From: Solirubrobacteraceae bacterium
GTDB lineage: Bacteria > Actinomycetota > Thermoleophilia > Solirubrobacterales > Solirubrobacteraceae
Assembly (NCBI GenBank): GCA_031177685.1
Contig: JAPSGI010000003.1
Span: 1-64,000, forward strand
Length of the DNA stretch: 64,000 nt
Direction: 5' to 3'
The translations under genes and the position numbers were made by a program. The notes under the pieces were generated by a model. It did not search any database. It saw only the letters and a program-made list of their open reading frames with translations, and was not told where the DNA came from. This document shows, in pieces, positions 18,725 through 27,643 of this stretch; the first letter of the stretch is position 1, and every line of letters begins with the position of its first letter.

Positions 18725-19617
18725 GCCGCGTTCTGGTGACGGGGGCGACCGGCTTCGTCGGCCGCCACGTGCTCGATCCGCTGCTGCGGGCCGGGCACGA
18801 GGTCCATGCGGTCGCCCGCCGGCCCGCCGACGGCGACCCGCGCGTGACCTGGCACGCCGCCGACCTGCTGGAGGGCGACCCGGACGTCGTCGGCGAGATC
18901 GAGCCCGAGCTGCTCCTGCACCTGGCCTGGTACGCCGAGCATGGCCGCTTCTGGTCATCGCCGCAGAACCTGAACTGGGTGGAGGCGTCGTTGAGGCTCC
19001 TGAGGGCCTTCGCCGGCGCGGGCGGGCGCCGCGCCGTTCTCGCCGGGACGTGTGCGGAGTACGACTGGAGCACCGGCGTGGACGCCTACGACGAGGCCAG
19101 CGCGCCCGTGCGGCCGGTCACGCTGTACGGAGCCGCGAAGCACGGGCTCCACACCGTCGCAGCGGCCTACGCGGCGCAGGCGGGGTTCGAGCTCGCGTGG
19201 GGACGGATCTTCTTCCTCTACGGCCCGGGCGAGGCGCCCGAACGGCTGGTGCCGGCCGTGGCCCGGTCGCTGCTCGCCGGCGAGCCGGCCGAGACGACCT
19301 CCGGCACGCAGGTCCGCGACTTCCTCCACGTGTCCGACGTCGCGGCCGCGTTCGCCGCGCTGCTCGACAGCGACGTGCGCGGTCCCGTGAACGTCGGGTC
19401 CGGAGAGCCCGTGCGCATCGCCGACGTCGTGCAGCTCCTGGGAGAGGTCGCCGGGCGCCCGGACCTCCTGCGCCTCGGCGCGCTCCCTACCCGAGAGGGG
19501 GAGCCCGAGCGCATCGTCGCGAGCGTGCGCCGCCTGCGCGAGGAGGTGGGCTGGGCGCCCCGGATCGGGCTGCGCGAGGGTCTTCAGGATACGGTCGCGC
19601 GGCTGCGCGACCGCTGA
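18721..19617 (+). CDS. NAD(P)-dependent 4-ketosugar reductase/epimerase
   Basis: An extended SDR, 298 residues, starting MSRVLVTGATGFVG (cofactor loop 8-14) with Tyr136 and Lys140 (YGAAK). VHAVARRP after strand two has the basic residues that often select NADPH. HLAWYAEHGRFWSSPQN and CAEYDW are features of RfbJ-like CDP-abequose synthases and related reductases that finish CDP-deoxysugars. As the last gene of the GTGA-coupled run it probably reduces the C4 ketone after methylation and epimerisation. The next gene converges with 1 base between stop codons. Confidence 0.85.
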   Translation: MSRVLVTGATGFVGRHVLDPLLRAGHEVHAVARRPADGDPRVTWHAADLLEGDPDVVGEIEPELLLHLAWYAEHGRFWSSPQNLNWVEASLRLLRAFAGAGGRRAVLAGTCAEYDWSTGVDAYDEASAPVRPVTLYGAAKHGLHTVAAAYAAQAGFELAWGRIFFLYGPGEAPERLVPAVARSLLAGEPAETTSGTQVRDFLHVSDVAAAFAALLDSDVRGPVNVGSGEPVRIADVVQLLGEVAGRPDLLRLGALPTREGEPERIVASVRRLREEVGWAPRIGLREGLQDTVARLRDR

Positions 19618-19618
19618 C

Positions 19619-20614
19619 TCAGGCTCCCTCGCCCCACCGGCGGCGCGCCCACCCGAGGAGGCCCGGCAGCCGGCGCAAGCGTCGCCGACGGCCGAGCCGG
19701 ATGAGGGCCGGGCCCAGCAGGTGGAAGGCGAGCGAGCGCCAGTGGATCAGCGACCACGCGCTCGCCAGCCCGACGCGCACACGCGCCGGCGGCGCGAGCG
19801 ATCGGTAGAGCGGGCTGCGCCACGCGACGTCGGCGAAGGCGTGCCACGCCATCACGAGGTGCGGGACGCGGGCCTGCGCCGGTCGTGACCCGAAGGTCTC
19901 GAGGATCCGGTCGATTCCGACGCTGGTGCCGTCCAGGCGCCGATGGATCGAGGTCTCCTCCAGCGTTCGCACCTTGCCCGTGTAGGCGATCCCGGCCAGC
20001 AGCAGCCAGTCGTTGCCCAGGACGTTGCGCAACGGCGCCGCGGCCCGCAGGGCCTCCGTGCGCATCAGGCCGTAGAAGGTGCCGTTGTCGTCGACCGACC
20101 CGTAATAGCCCCGCACGCGTCGCTCCGGGCGCTCGTCGAGCAGCTGGATGGCCACGCCGTCGCCGACGTGGTCGTCGTCGCGGTAGTACCGCGCCCGCCC
20201 CGCGACGAGCGCGTGGTCGTCGCGCTCGCGCAGCACCGCGAGGCAGCGGGCGACGTAGTCGGCGTCCACCCAGTCGTCGTCGGCCAGCATCATCGTGAAC
20301 GGTCCGCGCACGGCTCCGAACAGGGTGTTGAAGTTCTCCGTGGGCCCGCGGTTCTCCGGCTGACGCAGGTAGCGCACCCGGGGGTCCGCGGCGGCGACGG
20401 CCCGGCACAGGTCCTCGGTGCCGTCGGTCGACGCGTTGTCGGAGATCACGACCTCGAGGTTGCGGTGGGTCTGCCCCAGGGCCGACGCGAGCGTGCGCTC
20501 GAGCGTGTCGCGCCGGTTGTAGGTTGGGACGGCGATGCTGACGAGGGGCTCGTCGCGCGGGACCGGTGGCTCGCGCCTAACATCGGGGCCGTGGAGCCGA
20601 TCTGCCTCATTCAT
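19619..20614 (-). CDS. GT2 glycosyltransferase
   Basis: A 331-residue GT-A glycosyltransferase. SIAVPTYNRRDTLERTLAS, VVISDNASTDGTEDL and MMLADDDWVDADY (nucleotide and metal binding) are followed by an acceptor part ending in amphipathic basic helices (RRRRLRRLPGLLGWARRRW) that probably bind the membrane. The start is the only in-frame ATG before the conserved strand; it lies 23 bases inside the divergent gene, so the two coding regions overlap head to head. Donor and acceptor are unknown. Confidence 0.88.
   Translation of the reverse strand: MNEADRLHGPDVRREPPVPRDEPLVSIAVPTYNRRDTLERTLASALGQTHRNLEVVISDNASTDGTEDLCRAVAAADPRVRYLRQPENRGPTENFNTLFGAVRGPFTMMLADDDWVDADYVARCLAVLRERDDHALVAGRARYYRDDDHVGDGVAIQLLDERPERRVRGYYGSVDDNGTFYGLMRTEALRAAAPLRNVLGNDWLLLAGIAYTGKVRTLEETSIHRRLDGTSVGIDRILETFGSRPAQARVPHLVMAWHAFADVAWRSPLYRSLAPPARVRVGLASAWSLIHWRSLAFHLLGPALIRLGRRRRLRRLPGLLGWARRRWGEGA
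20578..20583 (+). promoter_or_regulatory. -10 element (TAACAT) ahead of the 20.6 kb gene
   Basis: TAACAT ends 7 bases before the GTG, with no Shine-Dalgarno. It lies inside the first codons of the opposite-strand glycosyltransferase. Confidence 0.42.
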
Positions 20615-21403
20615 CTCGTGTGGGCGCCGGCGGGACGAGCCAGTCTGGAGCGCTTCGTCGCATCGTACAAGCAGCATGACGCCGGAGCCCCGCACCGGCT
20701 GGTGGCCGCCTTCAAGGACTTCGAGAGCGCCGGGGACCTGGACGACCGCCGCGCCGCGCTGGCCGGCCTGCCACACGACGAGTTCGTCCTGGAGCCGGGG
20801 CTGCTCGACCTCGGCGCCTACCGAGCTGTCGCGGAGACGATCGACGAGCCGCGGCTGTGCATGGTCAACTCCGAGAGCGTGATCCTGGCCGCCGGCTGGC
20901 TCGGCGCCCTCGCCGAGCAGCTGGCGCGTCCCGGCGTCGGCCTCGTCGGCGCGACCGGCTCGTGGGAGAGCCACCTGTCGGCCGCGCCGCGTCCGCTCAA
21001 GCCGCTGCGCCGCCGCCGCTTTCCCGCCTTCCCCAACCCGCACGTCCGCACGAACGCGTTCATGCTCGACCGGGCGTTGCTGCTCGACCTGGCGTGGCCC
21101 CGGGTGCGCAGCAAGCGCGAGGCCTACGTCCTGGAGAGCGGGAAGGCCAGCCTCACCCGCCAGGTCTGGGCGCACGGGTTGCGGGCGCAGGTGGTCGGCC
21201 GGGACGCCGACGGCTACGAGCCCGAGCGTTGGCCCGCCAGCCGCACCTTCCGCAGCGGGGATCAGGAGAACCTGCTGGTCGCCGACAACCGTACGCGCCA
21301 GTACGTGGATGCGGACCCCGGCGAGCGCGAGCGCCTGCGCCGGATGGCCTGGGGCGAGGCCGGTGCGGTCAGCCCGCCGCGCGCTCCAGTGCCCGTACCG
21401 TAA
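20591..21403 (+). CDS. uncharacterised protein of polysaccharide loci, glycosyltransferase-like
   Basis: A 270-residue soluble protein beginning MEPICLIHLVWAPAGRASLERFVASY. LVAAFKDF, VNSESVILAAGWLGALAEQL, GLVGATGSWESH, and PHVRTNAFMLDRALLL are laid out like a degenerate GT2 fold: the part after the usual DxD position describes where the enzyme looks at the acceptor, but I see no clear DDG nucleotide motif. Proteins of this type occur in actinobacterial surface-glycan clusters without assigned function. GTG start with a TAACAT 7 bases upstream. The 5' end overlaps the opposite-strand glycosyltransferase by 24 bases and the 3' end overlaps another by 35. Confidence 0.78.
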   Translation: MEPICLIHLVWAPAGRASLERFVASYKQHDAGAPHRLVAAFKDFESAGDLDDRRAALAGLPHDEFVLEPGLLDLGAYRAVAETIDEPRLCMVNSESVILAAGWLGALAEQLARPGVGLVGATGSWESHLSAAPRPLKPLRRRRFPAFPNPHVRTNAFMLDRALLLDLAWPRVRSKREAYVLESGKASLTRQVWAHGLRAQVVGRDADGYEPERWPASRTFRSGDQENLLVADNRTRQYVDADPGERERLRRMAWGEAGAVSPPRAPVPVP

Positions 21404-22469
21404 GCTCGGCGGTGCGGGCCCACGAGAACTCCCGGGCACGCCGCACGCCGAGGTCGCCGAGCTCACGGCGGCGCTGCGGCGAGCGCAGGACGCGCTCCAG
21501 CGCCGCGGCGATGCTCGCGCTGTCGAGGGGATCCGCGTACTCGACCGCGTCGCCGCCGACCTCCGGCAGCGAGGACACGTTCGACGTGACGACGGCCGCC
21601 CCGGCGGCCATCGCCTCGAGGACCGGAAGCCCGAAGCCCTCCCCGAGCGAGGGGTAGCAGAAGACGGCGCAGCGACGGTAGAGCTCGGCGAGCGCCTCGT
21701 CGGGCACGTAGCCGAGCAGGTGCACGCGGTCGCCGAGCGAGCGCAGCTCCGCGAGCGTCTCGTCGGCGTCCCACCCGAGCTTGCCGACGACGGCGAGCGG
21801 ATGGGCGCGCTGGAGGTCGTCGGGCAGCCGGCGGTAGGCGGCGACGAGACGGGGCAGGTTCTTGCGCGGCTCGAGCGTGCCGACCGCCAGGACGAACCCC
21901 GGCTCCGGTAGGTCCGCGATCTGCGCGCCGGGGTCGCCCGCGAGCGTGGGCGCCACGCCGAGCGGCGTCACGTCGACCCGCGGCGCGACCCTGGGGAAGC
22001 GCGCGACGAGCTCACGGGCCGTCGCCTCGGAGATCGCGACCACCCGCGCCGAGCGGCGCAGGGCCAGGCTCAGCGTCAGGCGCTCGATGACCATCGACCG
22101 GCGGTTCGGCTTCAGCCGGCGGTCGAACGTCACGAGGTCGTAGACGATCGGCACGGCGGGCACCCGCAAAAACCACACCGTCAGGTAGGAGTTCGACGAC
22201 AGGAAGACGTCGCAGTGCTTGTTGGCGTCCCGCGCCGCCCGGACGTGCCACCAGGGGTCCCGCGCGGCGATCGTGCGCCACTCGAAGCGCTCGTCGCGCA
22301 CCGCGTCCCAGCGCTCGCGCGCGAAGCACACGTAGCGGTGCGGGTCTTCGCGCTCGGCCAGCGCGGTCAGCAGCTCGCGCACCACCCGTCCTCTGCCGGC
22401 CGGGACCTCCACCGCGGCGCGCGCGTCGATACCGATGGTGAGGGGGCGGCCGGACACGCGGTCCGGCAT
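21369..22469 (-). CDS. GT4 glycosyltransferase
   Basis: A 366-residue GT-B enzyme. The N-terminal domain starts LTIGIDARAAV and binds the acceptor; the C-terminal nucleotide-sugar domain carries LAVGTLEPRKNLPRLVAAY, VVGKLGW and the E-x7-E signature in PSLGEGFGLPVLEAMAAG. This pattern is typical of retaining mannosyl- or related transferases that build lipid-linked glycans. The last 35 bases overlap the converging gene. Start codons of this gene and the next, divergent GT4 gene are only 11 bases apart, so the promoters must overlap one another or lie within coding sequence. Confidence 0.93.
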   Translation of the reverse strand: MPDRVSGRPLTIGIDARAAVEVPAGRGRVVRELLTALAEREDPHRYVCFARERWDAVRDERFEWRTIAARDPWWHVRAARDANKHCDVFLSSNSYLTVWFLRVPAVPIVYDLVTFDRRLKPNRRSMVIERLTLSLALRRSARVVAISEATARELVARFPRVAPRVDVTPLGVAPTLAGDPGAQIADLPEPGFVLAVGTLEPRKNLPRLVAAYRRLPDDLQRAHPLAVVGKLGWDADETLAELRSLGDRVHLLGYVPDEALAELYRRCAVFCYPSLGEGFGLPVLEAMAAGAAVVTSNVSSLPEVGGDAVEYADPLDSASIAAALERVLRSPQRRRELGDLGVRRAREFSWARTAELTVRALERAAG

Positions 22470-22480
22470 GATCGCGCGTC

Positions 22481-23617
22481 GTGCCAGCCCACGTCGGCCT
22501 CAACCTGATCTTCCTGGTCCCGGGCCAGACCGGCGGCATGGAGGTGGCGGCGCGCGAGCTGGTGCCCGAGCTCGTCGCGGCCGCGCCGGAGATCCGCTTC
22601 ACCGCGTTCGTCAACCGCGAGGCGGCCGCCGCGGGAGGGCCCTGGAGCGAGGCCATGCCCTCGATCACCGTCCCCGTGCGCGCGACGAGCCGCGTCCAGT
22701 GGGTCCGCGGCGAGCAGCAGCTCCTACCCCGGCTCGCGCGCCGCGCGGGGATCGACCTGCTCCACAGCCTCGGCAGCACGGCGCCGGCGCGCGGTCCGTT
22801 CGTGCGCGTGACGACGATTCACGACCTGCACTACCGGTTGGTCCCCGAGGCGCACTTCGGCCTGCGCGCGCTGGGGATGCGCGTGCTCGTCCCGCTCGCG
22901 GCGCGCCGCTCACGCCGCCTGATCGCGGTCTCGCGACACACGCGCGACGACCTGGTCCGGCTGCTGCACGTCGCCCCGGAAAAGGTGGACGTGGTGCCAT
23001 GGGGCGTCGGGGCCCGAACGCACGTCGCGCCGCTCCCCGAGGTCGAGCTGCGCCGCCGCCACGATCTCGGCGAACGGCCCTTCGTCCTGTCGGTCTCCGC
23101 CAAGCGACCCCATAAGAACCTCGTCCGCCTGCTCGACGCGCTCGCCACCATCCCCGCCGAGCGCCGGCCGGTGCTCGTCCTGCCCGGCTACGCGACGCCG
23201 CACGAGGAGGAGCTGCGCCGCCGGGCGCACGAACTGGGGATCGAGGGGGACGTCCGCTTCCCGTCCTGGGTCGACGAGAGCGAGCTCGAGGCGCTCTACG
23301 CCGCGGCCCGGTGCTTCGTGTTCCCGTCCCTGCACGAGGGGTTCGGGCTCCCGGTACTGGAGGCGATGGCGCGCGGCGTCCCCGTCGCCTGCTCCGACCG
23401 TTCCTCGCTGCCCGAAGTGGCCGGGGAGGCCGCCCTGCTGTTCGATCCGCAGGACACCGGGCAGATCGCGGCCGCGGTGTCGACGATGCTCACGGATCGG
23501 GCGCTGGCCGGGCGTCTGGCGCAGGCGGGCCGCGCCCGCGCCGGGACGTTTTCGTGGCGGCGCGCGGCCGAGCTGACTGTCGAGACCTATCGCAAGGCTC
23601 TAGATTCCTCGCGATGA
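22481..23617 (+). CDS. GT4 glycosyltransferase
   Basis: A 378-residue GT-B enzyme, paralogous in layout to the divergent neighbour. FLVPGQTGGMEVAARELVPEL near the N terminus forms the first glycine loop; VSAKRPHKNLVRLLDAL and PSLHEGFGLPVLEAMARGVPV (E-x7-E) are in the nucleotide-sugar domain. It presumably adds one sugar to the growing chain. GTG start; CATGAT 8 bases upstream is a possible weak -10 but overlaps the neighbour's start codon. The stop overlaps the ATG of the next membrane protein (ATGA). Confidence 0.93.
   Translation: MPAHVGLNLIFLVPGQTGGMEVAARELVPELVAAAPEIRFTAFVNREAAAAGGPWSEAMPSITVPVRATSRVQWVRGEQQLLPRLARRAGIDLLHSLGSTAPARGPFVRVTTIHDLHYRLVPEAHFGLRALGMRVLVPLAARRSRRLIAVSRHTRDDLVRLLHVAPEKVDVVPWGVGARTHVAPLPEVELRRRHDLGERPFVLSVSAKRPHKNLVRLLDALATIPAERRPVLVLPGYATPHEEELRRRAHELGIEGDVRFPSWVDESELEALYAAARCFVFPSLHEGFGLPVLEAMARGVPVACSDRSSLPEVAGEAALLFDPQDTGQIAAAVSTMLTDRALAGRLAQAGRARAGTFSWRRAAELTVETYRKALDSSR
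23601..23606 (+). promoter_or_regulatory. -10 element (TAGATT) inside the preceding gene's last codons
   Basis: TAGATT ends 7 bases before the ATG of the membrane protein. It would give that gene its own leaderless transcript in addition to read-through from the glycosyltransferase. Confidence 0.38.
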
Positions 23618-25248
23618 CGGCCGGCCGCCTGCCGCTGGAGCCGCGCCTCGCCCGCGCGTGGCCGTGGCTGCCGCTCGCGTTCGCCGCGGTGTGGGCGCTG
23701 CTGCTCGTCGCCAGCATCCGCTCGCTGGTCTACGGGATCTACCTCGACGCCGACCTGGCGTCCGCCCTGTTCATCGGCGAGGTCTACGACGAGGCGCCCG
23801 ACGGGGCCGAGGTGATCCTCGGCAACTACCCCTGGTACAGCACGCTGTGGTTCGAGCAGCTCACGCGCGGCCTGCCGGCCCACCGTGCGCTGTGGCAGGT
23901 GGCGCCCTGGGTCGGCTCGCTGATCGGAATCGGCGCGCTCGCCTGGGCGACGGTGCGCGCCTCCGACCGGTGGGCGGGAACGGTGGTGGCGGTGGTGCTC
24001 GCGTGCAGCGGCTCGGGGCTGCTGATCTTCCAGTTCGCGGGCAACGCGCGGGCGCCGACCGTGGCCAGCGTCTGCCTGTTCGGCGCGTTCCTCGTGCTGT
24101 GCGCGGTGCGAGGGGGCATGGTCGGCGGACCCGTCGCGCACGTGGCGCTCAGCGCCGTCGTGGCGGCGATCGGCGCCGCCGGCTTCGCGTCGGACAAGCT
24201 GTTCGCCGTGGCGGGCATCGCCCCGTTCGTCGGCGCCGGCCTTGTCTCGCTGTGGCTGCTCGACGCGCGCACGGGCCGCCGCCTGGCCGCGACGGCTGCG
24301 CTGGTCGGCGGGGTCTCCGCCATCGGGGGCGCCGTGCTCCTGGACCGGATGCGCGACAGCGGCGTGAGGGCGCTGCCGCTGGAGATCGCGTTCGCGCCCT
24401 TCGAGGAGCTGTTCTCCAACCTGCGCCTGCTCGGGCAGGCGCAGCTGTACCTGTTCAACGGGAACTTCGCCGGGCGGCCGATCGAGTTCTCGGCGGTGCT
24501 GGCCCTCGCTTGCGCCGTGGTCGTCGTGGCCGCCTGGATCGCGGCCATCGGCTTCGCCCGGCGCTGGACGCGTCAGACGGCCCTCGACCGGCCCGCGCCG
24601 CGACCGGCGAACGGCGACGGCGCGGCGCGCCCGGTGCACCTCTCCTTCTGGCTGCTCGCCACGGCGCTTCCCGCGCTCGCCTTCGTCTTCTCGACCGTTC
24701 CCGTGGACACGCTGTCCGCGCGCTACGTCGTGACCGTCGGCTATGGCGTCGTCACGCTGGTCGCCGTGCGGGCGGCCGGCGGCGGCGCGGTCGCGCGCGC
24801 CCTGGTCGTGGCGGGAGCGTGCGTCGTGGTCACGGGCAGCATCGCCTCCCTCGTGCGGCGCGACATCCAGGACAACTACTCGAACTTCCCGACCGCGCGG
24901 GAGTCCAAGCCGCTGCTGGACTTCGCCCGCGCGCAAGGGATCGAGTACGGCTACGCCGGCTACTGGGACGCCGCGCCGCTGTCGTGGCAGATGAAGGCGA
25001 AGGTCCAGATCTACCCCGTGTCGACGTGCGGCAGCGGGCTGTGCGCGTTCTGGCTGCACCGGATCTCGTCGTGGTACACGCCGCGCCCCGGGGAGCGGAC
25101 CATGCTGATCGTCGATCCCACCCAGCTGCGATCGGCCGCGCCGGGGGGTCCCCCGCGGAAGTTCGGCCGCCCGTCGCAGACCGCCGGCTTCGGGCAGCTG
25201 CGCGTCTACGTCTACCCCTACGACATCGCGTCGCGCTTCGGCCCGTAG
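23614..25248 (+). CDS. large polytopic membrane protein, glycosyltransferase-C-like topology
   Basis: A 544-residue protein with roughly ten hydrophobic helices. The first helix (LPLAFAAVWALLLVASI) is followed by a loop with LDADLASALFIGEVYDEAP and NYPWYSTLWFEQLTRGLP, where acidic residues sit just outside the membrane as in GT-C polyprenol-sugar-dependent transferases. The C-terminal 100 residues after the last helix form a non-membrane domain with several cysteines (STCGSGLCAFW). I do not recognise a named family. Its coupling to the GT4 gene suggests a role in assembling or modifying the glycan on the outer face. The last 31 bases overlap the converging GT4 gene. Confidence 0.75.
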   Translation: MTAGRLPLEPRLARAWPWLPLAFAAVWALLLVASIRSLVYGIYLDADLASALFIGEVYDEAPDGAEVILGNYPWYSTLWFEQLTRGLPAHRALWQVAPWVGSLIGIGALAWATVRASDRWAGTVVAVVLACSGSGLLIFQFAGNARAPTVASVCLFGAFLVLCAVRGGMVGGPVAHVALSAVVAAIGAAGFASDKLFAVAGIAPFVGAGLVSLWLLDARTGRRLAATAALVGGVSAIGGAVLLDRMRDSGVRALPLEIAFAPFEELFSNLRLLGQAQLYLFNGNFAGRPIEFSAVLALACAVVVVAAWIAAIGFARRWTRQTALDRPAPRPANGDGAARPVHLSFWLLATALPALAFVFSTVPVDTLSARYVVTVGYGVVTLVAVRAAGGGAVARALVVAGACVVVTGSIASLVRRDIQDNYSNFPTARESKPLLDFARAQGIEYGYAGYWDAAPLSWQMKAKVQIYPVSTCGSGLCAFWLHRISSWYTPRPGERTMLIVDPTQLRSAAPGGPPRKFGRPSQTAGFGQLRVYVYPYDIASRFGP

Positions 25249-26387
25249 GCCTCGACCACACGCTCCAGCGAGGACTCGAGCGAGAGCCGGCGCGCGTTGC
25301 GCGCGAACCACTGCGCGGAGCTGCGCCGCATCTCGTCGCCCGCCGCGCGCACCCGCAGGATCGCCTCGGCCAGGTCCTCGGGGGCGGCGGAGGGCGCGAC
25401 CGTTCCGTTCTCGCCGTCGCTGACGAGCTCGACGGCGGCGTTGTCCGGATCGGCCACGACGACGCTGGGCGTTCCACGGGCGGACGACTCGATCACGACG
25501 AGTCCGTATCCCTCCCGGCGCGACGGCAGCGCCATGCACAGCGCATGGCTCAGCGCGCGGTCGACCGTCTCGCCGGGCACGAACCCGTGGACGCGCACGA
25601 CGCCGTCCAGGCCGTGAGCGCGCACCGCAGCCTCCACCGCGGCACGGTCGGGACCGTCGCCGTACACGTCGCACGTGAGGTCGGGAGCCGTCTCGCGCGC
25701 CCGCGCGATCGCGGGGACCAGCGCCGGGACGCGCTTCTCGGGGATGTGCCGTCCGGCGAACACGACGACGGAGTCGGCCGGCTGCGGCTCGCGCGGCTGC
25801 AGCTCGCCGCGATACTCGCCCTCGAGCACGGTCACCTCGCCGCGCAGCCCCTCGGCGCGCAGGCGCCCGGCGTGCAGGCGCGAGAACGCGAACGCCCGCT
25901 GGGGAACGCGCGCGCACAGGCGCTGGACCCGCGCGCCGACCCACCCGCCCGCGGCGCCCAGGTACTCGCGCCAGTACGCGCCGGTCCACACCTCGTGCCA
26001 GTCCACGACCAGCGAGAAGCGCCGCAGCGGACGCACCGCGGCGGCCGCCAGCAGCGAGAAGTAGGGGAAGGAGGCGGTGTGGACGACGTCGTAGCGGCGG
26101 CCGTGGCGCAGCAGGTGCCACGCGACGCCCGCGCCGAAGACCAGCGGCGGCGCCACCCGGCGGCGGCCGCCGACGTACAGCTCCATGCGGGGCCCGACCG
26201 CGACGACCTCGACCCCCTCGACCTCGGCCCGCTCGTCGCGGTCCCACTGACGGAGGGTGAGCATCGTCACCCGGTGGCCCTCGACCGCGAGGCGCTCGCC
26301 GAGGTTGCGATACCACCGCTCGGCGCCTCCCACCGTGTAGGGGTACAGGCAGTCGTAGACGAGGCAGATCCGCACGGGCGGTACCAT
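25218..26387 (-). CDS. GT4 glycosyltransferase
   Basis: A 389-residue GT-B enzyme. ICLVYDCLYPYTVGGAERWYRNLGERL is the N-terminal glycine-loop motif, VVVFAGRHIPEKRVPALV the start of the C-terminal domain, and PSRREGYGLVVIESSARGTPSV the E-x7-E donor motif. I chose the ATG four codons after an in-frame TTG because the conserved strand begins just after it. It is flanked on both sides by convergent or divergent neighbours and so is likely a single-gene unit. Donor sugar unknown. Confidence 0.92.
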   Translation of the reverse strand: MVPPVRICLVYDCLYPYTVGGAERWYRNLGERLAVEGHRVTMLTLRQWDRDERAEVEGVEVVAVGPRMELYVGGRRRVAPPLVFGAGVAWHLLRHGRRYDVVHTASFPYFSLLAAAAVRPLRRFSLVVDWHEVWTGAYWREYLGAAGGWVGARVQRLCARVPQRAFAFSRLHAGRLRAEGLRGEVTVLEGEYRGELQPREPQPADSVVVFAGRHIPEKRVPALVPAIARARETAPDLTCDVYGDGPDRAAVEAAVRAHGLDGVVRVHGFVPGETVDRALSHALCMALPSRREGYGLVVIESSARGTPSVVVADPDNAAVELVSDGENGTVAPSAAPEDLAEAILRVRAAGDEMRRSSAQWFARNARRLSLESSLERVVEAYGPKRDAMS

Positions 26388-26458
26388 GCCAGGCTTCAAC
26401 CGCGCGACTCTGGCCGCCGCCGCGCGTTATTGACTGCGACGAGCGCCAGGGCGGCCCC

Positions 26459-27643
26459 ATGTCGATGAGCACTGTCGAAAGCACACGCGACGCTCCGCGC
26501 GAGCGGGGACCCGGTACGCCGCCGCGCGTCTCGGTGGTCATCCCGTGCCTGAACGAGGCCGAGACGATCGAGGAGTGCGTCCGGCGCGCACTCGCCGCCA
26601 TCGAGGCCGCGGGCGTCCCCGGCGAGGTGGTGGTGGCCGACAACGGGTCGGACGACGGCAGCGCGCAGCTGGCCGAGGCCGCCGGCGCTCACGTCGTGCA
26701 CGAGCCGCGCCGTGGCTACGGCAGCGCCTACCTCGCCGGCTTCGCGGCCGCCCAGGGCGAGTACATCGTGATGGCCGACGCCGACCTGACCTACGACTTC
26801 GGCTACCTCCCGCGCTTCGTCGCCGAGCTCGACAACGGGGCCGAGATGGTCATCGGCGACCGCATGGACAACATCCATCCAGGCGCGATGCCGTGGCTGC
26901 ACCGCTACGTCGGCAACCCGGTCCTGACCGGCACGCTGAACGCCTTCTTCCGCACGGGGATCAAGGACGCGCACTGCGGCATGCGGGGCTTTCGCCGCGA
27001 CGTGCTGCCGCGCCTGGACCTGCGGACCACCGGCATGGAGTTCGCCTCCGAGATGGTGATCCGGGCGGCCAAGGAGAAGCTGGACGTCCGGCAGTTCCCG
27101 ATCGAGTACCACCCACGTGGCGGGGAGTCCAAGCTCTCGAGCTTCCGCGATGGGTGGCGGCACCTGCGCTTCCTGCTCGTGCACAGCCCGACGCACCTGT
27201 TCATCATCCCCGGCGCGATCATGGCGGCGCTCGGCGTGCTCGCCGCCGCGGTGGTGCTGGCGCAGATCGACCTGTTCGGCCGCACGTGGGACCTCCACGC
27301 GATGGTCGCGGGGTGCCTGCTGATGGTCGTGGGGGTCCAGGTCCTGGCGCTGGGCCTGTGCGCCCACGCGTACGGCACCTACTTCATGGGCGAGCGCGAT
27401 CCCTGGTTCGATCGCATGCGCGCCCGCTTCCGCCTGGAGCACGGTCTGCTGCTGGGCGCCGGGATCGGCTTCACCGGCCTGGTCATCGCCGGCGTGATCG
27501 TGGGCATCTGGATCGACCGCGGCTTCGGCGACCTCTCAGAGGAGCGCCTCGCGGTGTGGGCCGCCACGCTGATCATCGTGGGGATCCAGGTCTTCTTCTC
27601 TTCGTTCTTGCTCTCGATCCTCGGTCTGCGCCGCCGCGACTAG
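26459..27643 (+). CDS. GT2 glycosyltransferase with C-terminal membrane domain
   Basis: A 394-residue DPM1-like enzyme. VSVVIPCLNEAETIEECV, VVADNGSDDGSAQLA, a glycine-rich RRGYGSAYLAGF and MADADLTYDF (metal site) occupy residues 20-115; HCGMRGFRRDVL and YHPRGGESKLSSFRDG are the acceptor motifs. Four hydrophobic helices follow from about residue 255. Such proteins load a sugar onto polyprenyl phosphate for use by membrane GT-C enzymes, two candidates for which are in this locus. Met3 is an alternative start. The final 108 bases overlap the large GT2 gene on the other strand, the longest convergent overlap in the window. Confidence 0.92.
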   Translation: MSMSTVESTRDAPRERGPGTPPRVSVVIPCLNEAETIEECVRRALAAIEAAGVPGEVVVADNGSDDGSAQLAEAAGAHVVHEPRRGYGSAYLAGFAAAQGEYIVMADADLTYDFGYLPRFVAELDNGAEMVIGDRMDNIHPGAMPWLHRYVGNPVLTGTLNAFFRTGIKDAHCGMRGFRRDVLPRLDLRTTGMEFASEMVIRAAKEKLDVRQFPIEYHPRGGESKLSSFRDGWRHLRFLLVHSPTHLFIIPGAIMAALGVLAAAVVLAQIDLFGRTWDLHAMVAGCLLMVVGVQVLALGLCAHAYGTYFMGERDPWFDRMRARFRLEHGLLLGAGIGFTGLVIAGVIVGIWIDRGFGDLSEERLAVWAATLIIVGIQVFFSSFLLSILGLRRRD

